Part shown: piece after piece, positions 18,417-26,075 of the stretch | How the letters are laid out: every line of letters starts with the position of its first letter | Numbering within the stretch: position 1 is the first letter of the stretch | Assembly (NCBI RefSeq): GCF_030553055.1 | Contig: NZ_CP130713.1 | Span: forward strand, 5,146,001-5,210,000 | Source of the DNA: Streptomyces sp. XD-27 | GTDB taxonomy: Bacteria > Actinomycetota > Actinomycetes > Streptomycetales > Streptomycetaceae | Reading direction: 5' to 3' | Length of the DNA: 64,000 nucleotides | Notes under the pieces: generated by a model | Told to the model about the DNA's origin: nothing | Seen by the model: the letters and a program-made list of their open reading frames with translations, nothing else | Databases searched by the model: none | Position numbers and translations under genes: made by a program

Positions 18417-18812
18417 ATGGCTGACAACAGCACCAACGGCCTGCTGGGCAAGATCGCCGGCCCCGCCATCTGGGCGCCGGACGGCCGGAAGCTGGCCGAG
18501 TTCTACGCCGCGGCGCTGGGGGCTGAGGTGGGGGACGCCTACGCGGACGAGACGGGCGCCGAGGTGGCCTTCCCGGTCCCGGTGGGGGACGCCACGTACT
18601 TCTTCTCCACGGCGAAGTCGTTCAAGGCCCCGGACTGGCCGGCGGCGGAGCTGCCGTTCCATTTGGACCTGACCTTCGCGGACGCCGCGGCGGCGGAGCA
18701 GCGCCTGCTGGAACTAGGCGCAACCAAACCGGAGTTCCAGCCGGGCGGGGACCACTGGACGATCCTTCTCGACCCCTCGGGCCAGCCCTTCTGTATCAGC
18801 CAGTCCAGTTGA
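18417..18812 (+). CDS. VOC-family (glyoxalase-like) protein
   Basis: 131 residues with the beta-alpha-beta-beta-beta layout of vicinal oxygen chelate proteins: GKIAGPAIWAPDGRKLAEFYAAALGAEVG at the N-terminus, LPFHLDLTFADAAAAEQRLLELGATKPEFQPGG in the middle and ILLDPSGQPFCISQSS at the end. Streptomycetes have many such proteins, some antibiotic-binding; no substrate can be assigned. RBS ACGAAGGACGG upstream. Confidence 0.88.
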   Translation: MADNSTNGLLGKIAGPAIWAPDGRKLAEFYAAALGAEVGDAYADETGAEVAFPVPVGDATYFFSTAKSFKAPDWPAAELPFHLDLTFADAAAAEQRLLELGATKPEFQPGGDHWTILLDPSGQPFCISQSS

Positions 18813-18900
18813 CCACGTCCAGCTCCGCTCCCGGCGACGTCGGGCTTCCCCTGCCCGCCCACCCCGGCGCCGGGGCCCGGTCACCCGGTCGCAAAAGCCC

Positions 18901-19359
18901 CTAGCCGCTGATGTTGAGCGCCGTTCCGTACAGTCGGTGCGCCTTGAGCCGTATGACCACCCGACGCTCGTCGACCAGCTGCTTCAAGAACGCCTCTTCG
19001 TCCTCCGGCTTCGCGGCTTCCGGAATCATCCCGAGCAACTCCCGCCCGACCGCGTCACCCGGAACAGTCGTGATCTCCGAGACCTCCGCCTCGCCCTCGG
19101 CAACAGCGAACGACCACACATCACCACCGGACACATGCAGGGCCGCGCGCGGGTCACGCCGCAGGTGCTTGAGCTTGACGCGGTCAGCCGTCGTGGAGAA
19201 CCGGACGACGCGCGTGTCGGGGTCCCAGTTGTAGAGCATGGTGGTCAGGTGGGGATGGCCACTGCTCTTGTTGGTGGCGAGGATGCCGAACTGTTGCGAG
19301 CCCAGCAGGTCGGAGAGGGCTTTGTCGGACAGGGGGCGGGGTGAGGGACCTTGAGTCAT
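18901..19359 (-). CDS. PPOX-class F420/FMN-dependent oxidoreductase-like protein
   Basis: 152 residues from the ATG at 19359. Split-barrel flavin-binding fold: LSDLLGSQQFGILATNKSSGHPHLTTMLYNWD, then TTADRVKLKHLRRDPRAALHVSGGDVW (the cofactor phosphate-binding segment), and a C-terminal RVVIRLKAHRLYGTALNISG. This is the pattern of actinobacterial PPOX-class F420-dependent enzymes. Substrate unknown. Confidence 0.88.
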   Translation of the reverse strand: MTQGPSPRPLSDKALSDLLGSQQFGILATNKSSGHPHLTTMLYNWDPDTRVVRFSTTADRVKLKHLRRDPRAALHVSGGDVWSFAVAEGEAEVSEITTVPGDAVGRELLGMIPEAAKPEDEEAFLKQLVDERRVVIRLKAHRLYGTALNISG

Positions 19360-19539
19360 GGCGCGTGCAACTCCCCGCACACGACCGTGCATTCCCCGCC
19401 CGTCAAGAGCTGGACCCGAGCACCGGGGTGGGAAGACGGTGGCGGTACCTCCCGCCTCCGCCCCGGCGCCCGCTGACGACCGGCCCTGCGGCGCGCAGAT
19501 CTAGCTGTAAGAAGATGCTTCGTGAGCCAGCCGCTCGGC

Positions 19540-19575
19540 GAGGGCGGCCTCCGGTCGGTCTCTCGAACCGCCCTC
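19540..19575 (-). terminator. hairpin after the VanZ-like gene
   Basis: GAGGGCGG (19540-19547) and CCGCCCTC (19568-19575) pair directly next to the stop codon of the VanZ-like gene; the loop is 20 nt. Confidence 0.5.
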
Positions 19576-20910
19576 TCAGTGCTTCAGGGACTGCTGAGGG
19601 GAGGCGCTGTCATCGATCTCGCCTGTAGTGGCATCCACATACACCCGGCCGTTCTCATTGCCCAGCGCGTAGGGGATCAGCCACTGGGCGCGCCACTCGC
19701 CGCCGCGTCGCACTGCTAGCAGTTCCCCGCGGCCGATCTTGGCAGTACCGCCCTCGGAGCGGGCAGCGCGGACCGTGTCCGCTGCGTCGGCCGCCCGTAC
19801 GCGCACGGGCGGGAGGTCAGATGGGTCGTTGACGTGACGGGCGAGGAGTTGGGAGATCCGGCCTGCCCGGTTGACTTGGATGTCCAGTCGCATGGGCATG
19901 AGCACACCGTCCACACGCCTGCGCCAACTGGCGATCCAGCCCAGCTCCGCTTCGTCCCCGACAGGATATACCTCGGCCTCGGCGTCGCGGAGCCCCCAAG
20001 GGAAAGCTTGCCGCGCGTACTTGGTGGCGATCGCCAGGGCGCCGTCGGCGTTCGACGGCTTGTCGGTCACTCCGGGCACCTGATAGCTGTTACTTCCAGT
20101 GGTGCTGGTGAGTTCGAGCTCCACCGAAAGTTGCTCAGTGTCCGGCCAGCTCAGCTCGGCGGACCCGTGGTTCATTGCTATGAGTAGCCGGTCGCTCCCA
20201 CCGTAGGTACCGGGCATCTTCTGGACGTTGACGATCTTGTAGCGATCACCGAAGGCGCCCCGGATCGCCTCCCTGGCCGCCGTCTTCTCCTTGCCGTCGG
20301 CGAGCTGGATGCTGGTGGCGTCCACCGCGAGTGGAGTGATCCACGCAATCCAGGCCACGCTGGCTGCGGCGAGCGCGGCCCCGTACGCGATCATCGTGCT
20401 GCGGAATCCAGCTCGGTAGGGCGGCACCGCCTGCCGCCCGACCCACAGCAGGACCCATGCTGCGCACACGCCGATGGCGATGCCCAGGGCGTTCATCTCC
20501 AGGTCGCTGCTGTCGCAGTTCCTGCCGACCCCGGGGACCAGTGCCTGACAGAGCTCGGTCGTCACCGACAACAGCACGCCGCCCACCAGCACCGGCAACC
20601 AGGCCCGCAGGGCGAGCACGCCGAAGAAGCCGATGGGAGCGAACAGAGCGAGATTGAGCAGACCCTGTTCTGTTGCGAAGGGCTCGGCCAAGTCCCGGTT
20701 GACCACGCATTCCTGCCTCGGGCTGCCCCCGTCGGTGAAGAGCAGAGTCAAGGAGACTTCGGCAGTGGCAGCGGCCGCCAATGCGGCGGAGGCCCAGGCG
20801 CGGCCGTCGAGCCGCCTGACGAGGACAAAGCAGATGGCTGAAATGAGAAGAGTCAGAAGCGAGGCTGCGATGAGGAAATGCACCTCGCCATCGAATATCG
20901 CGTGGAACAT
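19576..20910 (-). CDS. VanZ-like membrane protein with C-terminal PepSY-like domain
   Basis: 444 residues from the ATG at 20910 (weak RBS). The N-terminal half has about five transmembrane segments with the VanZ-type sequence LLNLALFAPIGFFGVLALRAWLPVLVGGVLLSVTTELCQAL and NCDSSDLEMNALGIAIG. After a last helix (FRSTMIAYGAALAAASVAWIAWI) comes a large extracytoplasmic part ending in GNENGRVYVDATTGEIDDSAS, which resembles a PepSY repeat. VanZ proteins can confer low-level glycopeptide resistance; the two-domain form is common but uncharacterised. GC at third positions is lower than in the surrounding core genes, supporting an acquired patch. Part of the 19.5-24.3 kb accessory group. Confidence 0.82.
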   Translation of the reverse strand: MFHAIFDGEVHFLIAASLLTLLISAICFVLVRRLDGRAWASAALAAAATAEVSLTLLFTDGGSPRQECVVNRDLAEPFATEQGLLNLALFAPIGFFGVLALRAWLPVLVGGVLLSVTTELCQALVPGVGRNCDSSDLEMNALGIAIGVCAAWVLLWVGRQAVPPYRAGFRSTMIAYGAALAAASVAWIAWITPLAVDATSIQLADGKEKTAAREAIRGAFGDRYKIVNVQKMPGTYGGSDRLLIAMNHGSAELSWPDTEQLSVELELTSTTGSNSYQVPGVTDKPSNADGALAIATKYARQAFPWGLRDAEAEVYPVGDEAELGWIASWRRRVDGVLMPMRLDIQVNRAGRISQLLARHVNDPSDLPPVRVRAADAADTVRAARSEGGTAKIGRGELLAVRRGGEWRAQWLIPYALGNENGRVYVDATTGEIDDSASPQQSLKH

Positions 20911-20946
20911 GGAGTCCGTACCCGATCGGCTGCTATGAAGATGACG

Positions 20947-20983
20947 TGTCCCGCCGCTGCACACACGGCGCAGCGGCGGGACA
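20947..20983 (-). terminator. strong terminator after the short Cys-rich gene
   Basis: Perfect 14-bp stem TGTCCCGCCGCTGC (20947-20960) / GCAGCGGCGGGACA (20970-20983), 9-nt loop, only 5 bp past the TAA at 20989. It ends a short transcript coming from about 21180. Confidence 0.88.
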
Positions 20984-20988
20984 GGGAA

Positions 20989-21180
20989 TTAATCGCAGGT
21001 TGCGATCGGGGTTTGGAACGTGCCCTGACCGTCCACCTTCAGCAGTCCGATAGTGGGTGAGTAGCATCCGCTGTGACTCGTGAGGATGCAGGGGGTCCTA
21101 GTGGCAACCGCGCTACATGCACATTGCGTTCCCCCTGCCTGTGCGTCGAACCAATCTCCCCAGATGGCCGTTCGACGCAC
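20989..21180 (-). CDS. candidate short Cys/Thr/Ser-rich peptide (63 residues)
   Basis: An open frame from a GTG at 21180 to a TAA at 20991-20989, followed at once by a strong terminator. The N-terminal part is (M)RRTAIWGDWFDAQAGG; after the Gly-Gly comes TQCACSAVATRTPCILT and a tail ending FQTPIATCD, with five cysteines and many Thr/Ser. A -35/-10 pair (TTGCCA, 18 bp, TAAGAT at 21193-21188) places the transcript start within 1-3 nt of the GTG, so it would be leaderless. The frame is open back to a TTG at 21240. No RiPP-modifying enzyme lies nearby, so a lanthipeptide-like precursor is only a hypothesis; a small exported peptide or an untranslated RNA are alternatives. Confidence 0.4.
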   Translation of the reverse strand: MRRTAIWGDWFDAQAGGTQCACSAVATRTPCILTSHSGCYSPTIGLLKVDGQGTFQTPIATCD

Positions 21181-21184
21181 AGGC
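21137..21184. repeat. perfect 15-bp inverted repeat at the 5' end of the short gene
   Basis: GCCTGTGCGTCGAAC (21137-21151) and GTTCGACGCACAGGC (21170-21184) are exact reverse complements around an 18-nt loop. In the minus-strand transcript this hairpin is the very 5' end, followed directly by AGGGGG. It is not behind any gene and so is not an ordinary terminator. Confidence 0.85.
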
Positions 21185-21187
21185 GTG

Positions 21188-21217
21188 ATCTTAGAACGTG
21201 TAGTGATCAATTGGCAA
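21188..21217 (-). promoter_or_regulatory. sigma-70-type promoter for the short gene
   Basis: TTGCCA at 21217-21212 and TAAGAT at 21193-21188 with an 18-bp spacer on the minus strand. Predicted start at about 21182-21180. Confidence 0.45.
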
Positions 21218-21240
21218 CGTATTGTCGACTTCTGAGTCAA

Positions 21241-21685
21241 CTGGCGTGTTTTGAGCCTCAGTTACTTCCCAGGGCGACTCGCCCCTCTGAGAATCTGAGA
21301 TTCCGTTCGCAGCCGTGGGACGGTGGTGGCATGACCAGTCACCATCGCCTCACCCCGACCGTCGGCTATCCGGTCCGCTGGCGTGTGTGTCTACGCCGGT
21401 TCGTGCAATTGCCAGGGGTGTTCCAGCTGACAACGTGGGCCGATCATTCGCTGCCTCTCGTCCGGGGGCGTCTGAGCTGGATCTTCGACAGTCCCGCACG
21501 AATGCGCTGACGCGGCTTACTCGTGGGTCGTCGAGGTCAGGCCCAACATCATGAGAACCGGCGCTCCGCAAGGCGCGTCATCGCTGGTGCCTCGGCGCGG
21601 GTTCCGTCTGCACCGGGGCATCTGTTCGCTTCGACCTCTCACTACAGCAGCCGCTTTGGATGTGCAGCGGCGGAATGTGCGATTC
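21241..21685. other. 445-bp spacer upstream of the accessory ABC operon
   Basis: Lower GC than the core, with no convincing gene. A 60-codon frame from an ATG near 21331 (MTSHHRLTPTVGYPVRW ...) to 21510 has poor codon bias and no recognisable domain. Presumably carries the promoter of the ABC operon. No integrase, att-like repeat or insertion sequence seen. Confidence 0.5.
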
Positions 21686-22429
21686 ATGGCCTTGAAGTTC
21701 CGCGGCGTTGTCTTCCGCTACAACCGGAAGACGACCGTGCTCGACGAGTTCGACCTGGGCATCGACAGTCCGGCAACCGTGCTGCTCGGCCCCAACGGGG
21801 CGGGCAAGTCCACGCTGTTGGCGCTGGCCGCGTCCCAACTCAAGCCCAGTGGCGGCACCGTCACCTGGAGGGACCGCGACCCCGCGCGTCGCCGGAATCT
21901 CACGGCGTACCGCAAGGCGGTGGCCTGGCTGCCCCAGCAGATCACGCCCATGCCAGGGCTGACCGTACGCGAGCAGGTCGCCTACGCCGGCTGGCTCAAG
22001 GGTATGAACCGCGCCGATGCCTGGAACGCGTCCGCCTCCGCCCTCGCTCGCGTCGGCCTGGGCAAGCTCGCCGAACGCCGCAGCCACCAGGTCTCGGGCG
22101 GCCAGCTGCGTCGCATGGGAATCGCCGGAGCGCTCACTCATCGCAGCGAGCTGATCCTCATGGATGAGCCGACCGCCGGTCTCGACCCCACCCAGCGCAA
22201 GGTCTTCCGTACCTTGCTCGAAGAGCTCGCCGATGACGTCCATGTCATCGTCTCCACCCACCAGACGGAAGACCTCGCAGAGCTCTACCAGCACGTTGTC
22301 GTATTGGACCGGGGTACCGTCCGCTTCCAGGGCACCACCGGCCAGTTCCACGCCTTGACCGACAACGCCCAGGGGCCCCGTGAACGCGCGGAAGCGGCCT
22401 ATGCCCAACTCGTGGGCGAGGAGGTCTGA
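21686..22429 (+). CDS. ABC transporter ATP-binding protein
   Basis: 247 residues from the ATG at 21686; a GTG at 21677, closer to GGCGGA, is an alternative, and the longer open frame to 21551 has no similarity. Walker A VLLGPNGAGKSTLLAL (residues about 31-46), Q-loop WLPQQITPMPGLTVREQ, signature VSGGQLRRMGIAGAL, Walker B LILMDEPTAGLDPTQRK, H-loop VSTHQTEDLAEL. First gene of a three-gene operon (3-bp gap, then a GTGA overlap) whose other members are membrane proteins. Export or sensing of a peptide is possible given the divergent Cys-rich peptide gene. Codon bias is weaker than in the core. Confidence 0.9.
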   Translation: MALKFRGVVFRYNRKTTVLDEFDLGIDSPATVLLGPNGAGKSTLLALAASQLKPSGGTVTWRDRDPARRRNLTAYRKAVAWLPQQITPMPGLTVREQVAYAGWLKGMNRADAWNASASALARVGLGKLAERRSHQVSGGQLRRMGIAGALTHRSELILMDEPTAGLDPTQRKVFRTLLEELADDVHVIVSTHQTEDLAELYQHVVVLDRGTVRFQGTTGQFHALTDNAQGPRERAEAAYAQLVGEEV

Positions 22430-22432
22430 GCT

Positions 22433-23701
22433 GTGCTGCTGCGCACTGTTCTCCGCCTGTCGTCGGCGACTCGTGTTCTGCCCTTCCTGGTGGGGTTCAT
22501 CGCCTTCGCCCTCGGTGGCGACATGACCGAATGGGCCACCCCTCACTACTGGCTCTCCGTGACGGGAAGCGCCACCAATGCTCTCGGCTTCGCCGGTGCC
22601 GCTTGTGCCGGGGCGGCAGCCTGGGAAGGCGGTCGGCTGCGGCGCGCACAGATCTTCGATCTGACAGCCGTCCGCTCGCCGCTGGCCATTGCTCTCCCAC
22701 TCCTGCTGCCTGTGTTCGCGATGGGCGTGGCCGGTATGGGGGCGGCCCTTGCGGTCACGGCGGCCGCCGCCGACGTCGGCCTTGGGGTGCCGCATCTGGG
22801 GATCCTGGCTGTCGAAGCCGTGCTGCTGGCGGCCAACACCCTGGTCGGTTACCTCCTGGGTCGGCTGCTGGCTCCTGTCCTCGCGGTCCCGGTCGCGTTG
22901 ATCATCAGCTTCGTCGCCATCGCGTTCCCGGTCTCCTGGGACATCCTGTGGGCGCGCCACCTGGTCGGCGGTGGGCTCATCGACTGCTGCGATGTCGACC
23001 AGAGCCTGGATGTGCGGGCGCTGGTGAGCGCGGGAGTGTTCGGCACGGCTGTCTGCCTGGCCGCCCTGGTGCTCATTCACTACCGCAAGACCGTCCCCGC
23101 CCTGGTCACAGCCATGGCGCTGACCGCCGGGGGATTCGCGGGCGGCGCGGCGGCCGCCCGCGGCATGGGGGCCGATCCCGTGGTGTCCAGGCCGACCAGT
23201 GAGCTCGTCTGTGACGACGGTCAACCGCGGATCTGCTTGTGGCCCGAGACGGACGGCCAAGCGGCCATGATCCGCACCGAGGCGCGCAAGGCCGCCGACA
23301 GGCTCCGTCAGGTCGGCGTCACGGTCCCCGCCACGCTGACCATGGCCGACCGGCCCGGGGCCGACGAGTCCAAACTTGCCATCGGGGCTGATACCGACGC
23401 CGACGATGTCCGTATCGGCGTGGTGGCGGGACTGGTCCCGCAGGCGCCCGCATGTGCGGAAGAGGGCGAGCCCTACCCGGCCGAGATCGCTTCCGGTCCC
23501 GTCGGCGCCTGGCTCTCCCTGACCGCCGGCGCTTCACCCCGCGTCGTCGCCAACCGGGTGATACCACCGGAGCTCGCCCTCGCCCAGCACGTCCTCAAAC
23601 AGCCCCGGCACGCACAGCTCGACTGGTACAAGCGCAATGCCAAGGCCATGGGTGTCTGCAACGTGCGGCCTCAGTTGCGCATCGGCGGGAGTCAGTCGTG
23701 A
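22433..23701 (+). CDS. membrane protein with extracytoplasmic Cys-containing domain, ABC partner
   Basis: 422 residues starting at a GTG 3 bp after the ATPase stop. The N-terminal about 240 residues hold six or so transmembrane helices (LPFLVGFIAFALGG, SPLAIALPLLLPVFAMGVAGMGAALAV, LGILAVEAVLLAANTLVGYLLGRLL, APVLAVPVALIISFVAIAFP and others). The C-terminal about 180 residues are extracytoplasmic, with four Cys (ELVCDDGQPRICLWPE, APACAEEG, MGVCNVRP). It probably supplies the membrane part of the transporter although it lacks a classic ABC-2 motif. I do not recognise a named family. Confidence 0.8.
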   Translation: MLLRTVLRLSSATRVLPFLVGFIAFALGGDMTEWATPHYWLSVTGSATNALGFAGAACAGAAAWEGGRLRRAQIFDLTAVRSPLAIALPLLLPVFAMGVAGMGAALAVTAAAADVGLGVPHLGILAVEAVLLAANTLVGYLLGRLLAPVLAVPVALIISFVAIAFPVSWDILWARHLVGGGLIDCCDVDQSLDVRALVSAGVFGTAVCLAALVLIHYRKTVPALVTAMALTAGGFAGGAAAARGMGADPVVSRPTSELVCDDGQPRICLWPETDGQAAMIRTEARKAADRLRQVGVTVPATLTMADRPGADESKLAIGADTDADDVRIGVVAGLVPQAPACAEEGEPYPAEIASGPVGAWLSLTAGASPRVVANRVIPPELALAQHVLKQPRHAQLDWYKRNAKAMGVCNVRPQLRIGGSQS

Positions 23702-24300
23702 TCTGGTGGTGCAAGGCCCGCGCGGTTCCCCTACTGGTCGTGTCCGTCGTCGGGACCAACGCCCTCGGCCTGCTCATGGGGAACGCGGAGCTGCCCATGC
23801 CGGTCCTGACCGGCCGGTCCGGGCGCTTCCTCGTCGGCCACCTCATCACGCTGCTGCCCGCGGTCATGCTCCTGTACGGCATGGGGCGCGGCGACCTGCG
23901 CGCCGAGAGCGTCGCCTGTCGGCCCGTGCGGGCTTCGGACGCGGTTCTTGGCTTGGCCGTCGCCATCGGTGGTGCGGCGGTTGCGGGCTTGAATTACGCC
24001 ATCGGGAGCGGCGCCATATCCCTGGTGCTGGGCCGGAACATCGCCGCGTACGTCGGCCTGGGGCTGCTCCTCCTCCCGCTCCTCGGCCACCGTCTTGCGG
24101 CAGTCGTGCTCGCCGCGGTGCCTTTGGTGTGCGCGGTAACCGGCTGGGGGCCAGGGGGCAAAGCTGAGCCGTGGGCATGGATCCTGCACCCCGCCGACTC
24201 CCCGGTGGCCTCCGTCATCACCGCGGTCGTTCTCTTCGCGGGACTGTCGCTCACCGTCGCCATGCGACCCTCCTCGCGAGCGATCGCCTGGGGCGTTTGA
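23698..24300 (+). CDS. membrane protein, third gene of the accessory ABC operon
   Basis: 200 residues from a GTG overlapping the previous stop (GTGA). About five or six transmembrane helices (AVPLLVVSVVGTNALGLLMG, LVGHLITLLPAVMLLYGMG, ASDAVLGLAVAIGGAAVAGLNYAIG, YVGLGLLLLPLLGHRLAAVVLAAVPLV, SVITAVVLFAGLSLTVAM). No motif recognised. Tight coupling suggests it acts with the ATPase and the 422-residue protein as a transporter subunit. Confidence 0.78.
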   Translation: MIWWCKARAVPLLVVSVVGTNALGLLMGNAELPMPVLTGRSGRFLVGHLITLLPAVMLLYGMGRGDLRAESVACRPVRASDAVLGLAVAIGGAAVAGLNYAIGSGAISLVLGRNIAAYVGLGLLLLPLLGHRLAAVVLAAVPLVCAVTGWGPGGKAEPWAWILHPADSPVASVITAVVLFAGLSLTVAMRPSSRAIAWGV

Positions 24301-24337
24301 CGTGACTCCTTGTGTGCCGGTGCCGGTGCCGGTGCCA

Positions 24338-24371
24338 GTGCCCCGGGGGCCGCGTAGCCGTCCCGGGGCAC
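24338..24371. terminator. hairpin between the ABC operon and carboxypeptidase 1
   Basis: GTGCCCCGGG (24338-24347) / CCCGGGGCAC (24362-24371), perfect 10-bp stem with a 14-nt loop between convergent genes. A TGCCGG x3 micro-repeat precedes it. Confidence 0.75.
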
Positions 24372-24387
24372 CTCGCGCCGGCGCGTG

Positions 24388-25743
24388 TCAGCTACCGCCG
24401 CAGTACTGGTCCTCCTTGCCGATCGCCCGGTACATGCAGTCGGACGTCTCGAGCAGTTGCAGCACCGCGTCGCGGTTGCGGTCGGTCTCCCGCTCGATGA
24501 CCTCGTCGGGCGGGTAGAAGCCGCCGCCGCCGAAGGACGACGGGTACATCTCGAAGGTGTACGCGAAGATCTTCTGGTCGCCCCAGAGCCAGTCGTCGAT
24601 CGACCCGTCGGTGACGTACAGGTCGCTGGACTGCTCGGGGGTGTAGCCGTTGCTCGCGGCCATGTCCTTGCCGACCGTGGCGAACACGTCGTGGTCGTCC
24701 TGCGTCAGGCCGGGCGCGGTGTCCGCCGTGGTGTAGCCGTAGGGCCACAGCACCAGTTCGCTGTAGGTGTGGAAGTCGATGGCGGACTTGATCTGCTGCT
24801 TGCCGCCCACCACGCGGCTGCGCGCGAAGTCGGCGACGACCTTCACCTCGGGGGCGGACTCGGCGGACTTGCCGCGGTAGGTCTCGGAGCTCGGGCTGCC
24901 CGAGGAGCCGCCGCAGCAGCCCCACTTGAAGTCCCAGTTGCGGTTCGGGTCGGTGCCGACGGCCGAGGAGCCGGAGTTGGGCTGCCGGTTCTTGCGCCAA
25001 CTGCGGTACGAGCCGGACGCGATGTCGTACTCGCCGCCGTCCGGGTTGACGTCCGGGACGATCCAGATCTCGCGCCCGTTGACCGCGTTGGTGATCCGGG
25101 AGTCGGTGCCGTAGTCCTGGGTGAACTCGCGGATCAGGTAGAGCGCCATCTCCACGGTGAGGTGCTCACGGGCGTGCTGGTGGTGGGTGAACAGCACCTC
25201 GGGCTCGGCCTCGTCCGTGCCGACCTTGTCGCTGATCTTGACGGCGATGATGTCCCGGCCCTGGTAGGACTTGCCGATGACGCGCTTGCTGATGATGTCC
25301 GGATACTTGGCGATGGCCGCGTTGATCTCGGCGTTCATCTCCGCGTAGTTGTGGTACTTGGCGTCCGACGAAGGGAAGTCGAACGGCTTCGCGTCCTTGC
25401 CGCCCGTACGGGACGGGGGGCCGGGCAGCGGGGTCAGGTCGTAGCCGAGCCCGCGCAGCGCCTCCGCCTGGGCGGGGGCGGCGGTGACCACCAGCGAGCG
25501 GGCGTCCACCTCGTCGATGGACACACCGGTGGCGGCGATCAGGTTGCGCTGCGCGATCGTGGTCCGGGCCGCCACCTCGTACTGCCGCTGGGGCTCGTCG
25601 GCCGTGGCGGCGGTCGTCCGCGTACGGGCGGGGCTGTCGGCGGAGTCCGGGTCGGCGGCCTGGGCGGCCACCGGCGCGCCGAGCGCGAGGGCGAGCACGG
25701 CCGCGAGGGAGACGGCCCGTCTACCGGATATGCGACGTCGCAT
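24388..25743 (-). CDS. secreted M14 zinc carboxypeptidase, copy 1
   Basis: 451 residues. Signal peptide [29 protein letters not shown] at the N-terminus, then a propeptide to about residue 115. The M14 domain shows the zinc ligands in [17 protein letters not shown] (HxxE), the substrate-binding segment [15 protein letters not shown] with SWRKNRQPN, the third zinc His in [15 protein letters not shown] and the catalytic Glu in FAYTFEMYP. Releases C-terminal residues from peptides outside the cell. ATG at 25743 with AGGAGAA upstream. Strongly similar to the neighbouring copy 2 (the last 200 residues are about four-fifths identical by eye), so a tandem duplication. Confidence 0.93.
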   Translation of the reverse strand: MRRRISGRRAVSLAAVLALALGAPVAAQAADPDSADSPARTRTTAATADEPQRQYEVAARTTIAQRNLIAATGVSIDEVDARSLVVTAAPAQAEALRGLGYDLTPLPGPPSRTGGKDAKPFDFPSSDAKYHNYAEMNAEINAAIAKYPDIISKRVIGKSYQGRDIIAVKISDKVGTDEAEPEVLFTHHQHAREHLTVEMALYLIREFTQDYGTDSRITNAVNGREIWIVPDVNPDGGEYDIASGSYRSWRKNRQPNSGSSAVGTDPNRNWDFKWGCCGGSSGSPSSETYRGKSAESAPEVKVVADFARSRVVGGKQQIKSAIDFHTYSELVLWPYGYTTADTAPGLTQDDHDVFATVGKDMAASNGYTPEQSSDLYVTDGSIDDWLWGDQKIFAYTFEMYPSSFGGGGFYPPDEVIERETDRNRDAVLQLLETSDCMYRAIGKEDQYCGGS

Positions 25744-25853
25744 GGGTTCTCCTGATGGGGGGTGAAGGTGCTCCTGTGTGGGGTGTGAGGTGTGGGGTGT
25801 GTGAGGTGCTCCTGCGGTGAAGACATCGCGACTTCGCCAAAGTGTTCGGCCAT

Positions 25854-25871
25854 GGGCATGACATGGTCAAG
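25854..25871 (-). promoter_or_regulatory. conserved promoter motif upstream of carboxypeptidase 1
   Basis: Minus-strand CTTGACCATGTCATGCCC, about 111-128 bp before the start. The same motif with one inserted C lies upstream of carboxypeptidase 2. TTGACC fits a -35 box, so this may be promoter plus operator. Confidence 0.45.
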
Positions 25872-25950
25872 GGGGTACGGGCGGCCTGAGGTGGTCGGAA
25901 TGCGCCAACTTCCGTCCGTCTTCCGTGCGGTCCGCGGGCGTGGATGCGCG

Positions 25951-25990
25951 GAGCGGACGGGAGCGGACAGGAGCGGACGGAGAGCGGACA
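25951..25990. repeat. four 10-bp tandem repeats
   Basis: GAGCGGAC(G/A)G repeated exactly every 10 bp at 25951, 25961, 25971 and (shifted variant) 25981, in the 332-bp spacer between the two carboxypeptidase genes. The rest of that spacer holds the promoter motif at 25854 and a terminator at 25995. Confidence 0.7.
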
Positions 25991-25994
25991 TGGC

Positions 25995-26025
25995 GGCGCC
26001 CCGTGGCATGTCGCCACGGGGCGCC
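25995..26025 (-). terminator. terminator after carboxypeptidase 2
   Basis: Perfect 13-bp stem GGCGCCCCGTGGC (25995-26007) / GCCACGGGGCGCC (26013-26025), loop ATGTC, 50 bp past the stop of the minus-strand gene. Confidence 0.88.
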
Positions 26026-26075
26026 TGACGAGAACTCGGCGGTTCGTCAGCCCGCCGAGGGGCTACCGGCCTGGC

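Noticed and set aside
20989..21240. Calling the short Cys-rich frame a lanthipeptide precursor.
   Set aside because: No LanB/LanC/LanM/LanKC or other modifying enzyme is visible in the window and the leader lacks known motifs; kept as an unassigned peptide candidate.
21331..21510. A 60-codon plus-strand ORF upstream of the accessory ABC operon.
   Set aside because: Poor codon bias, no domain, and it lies in a probable promoter region.
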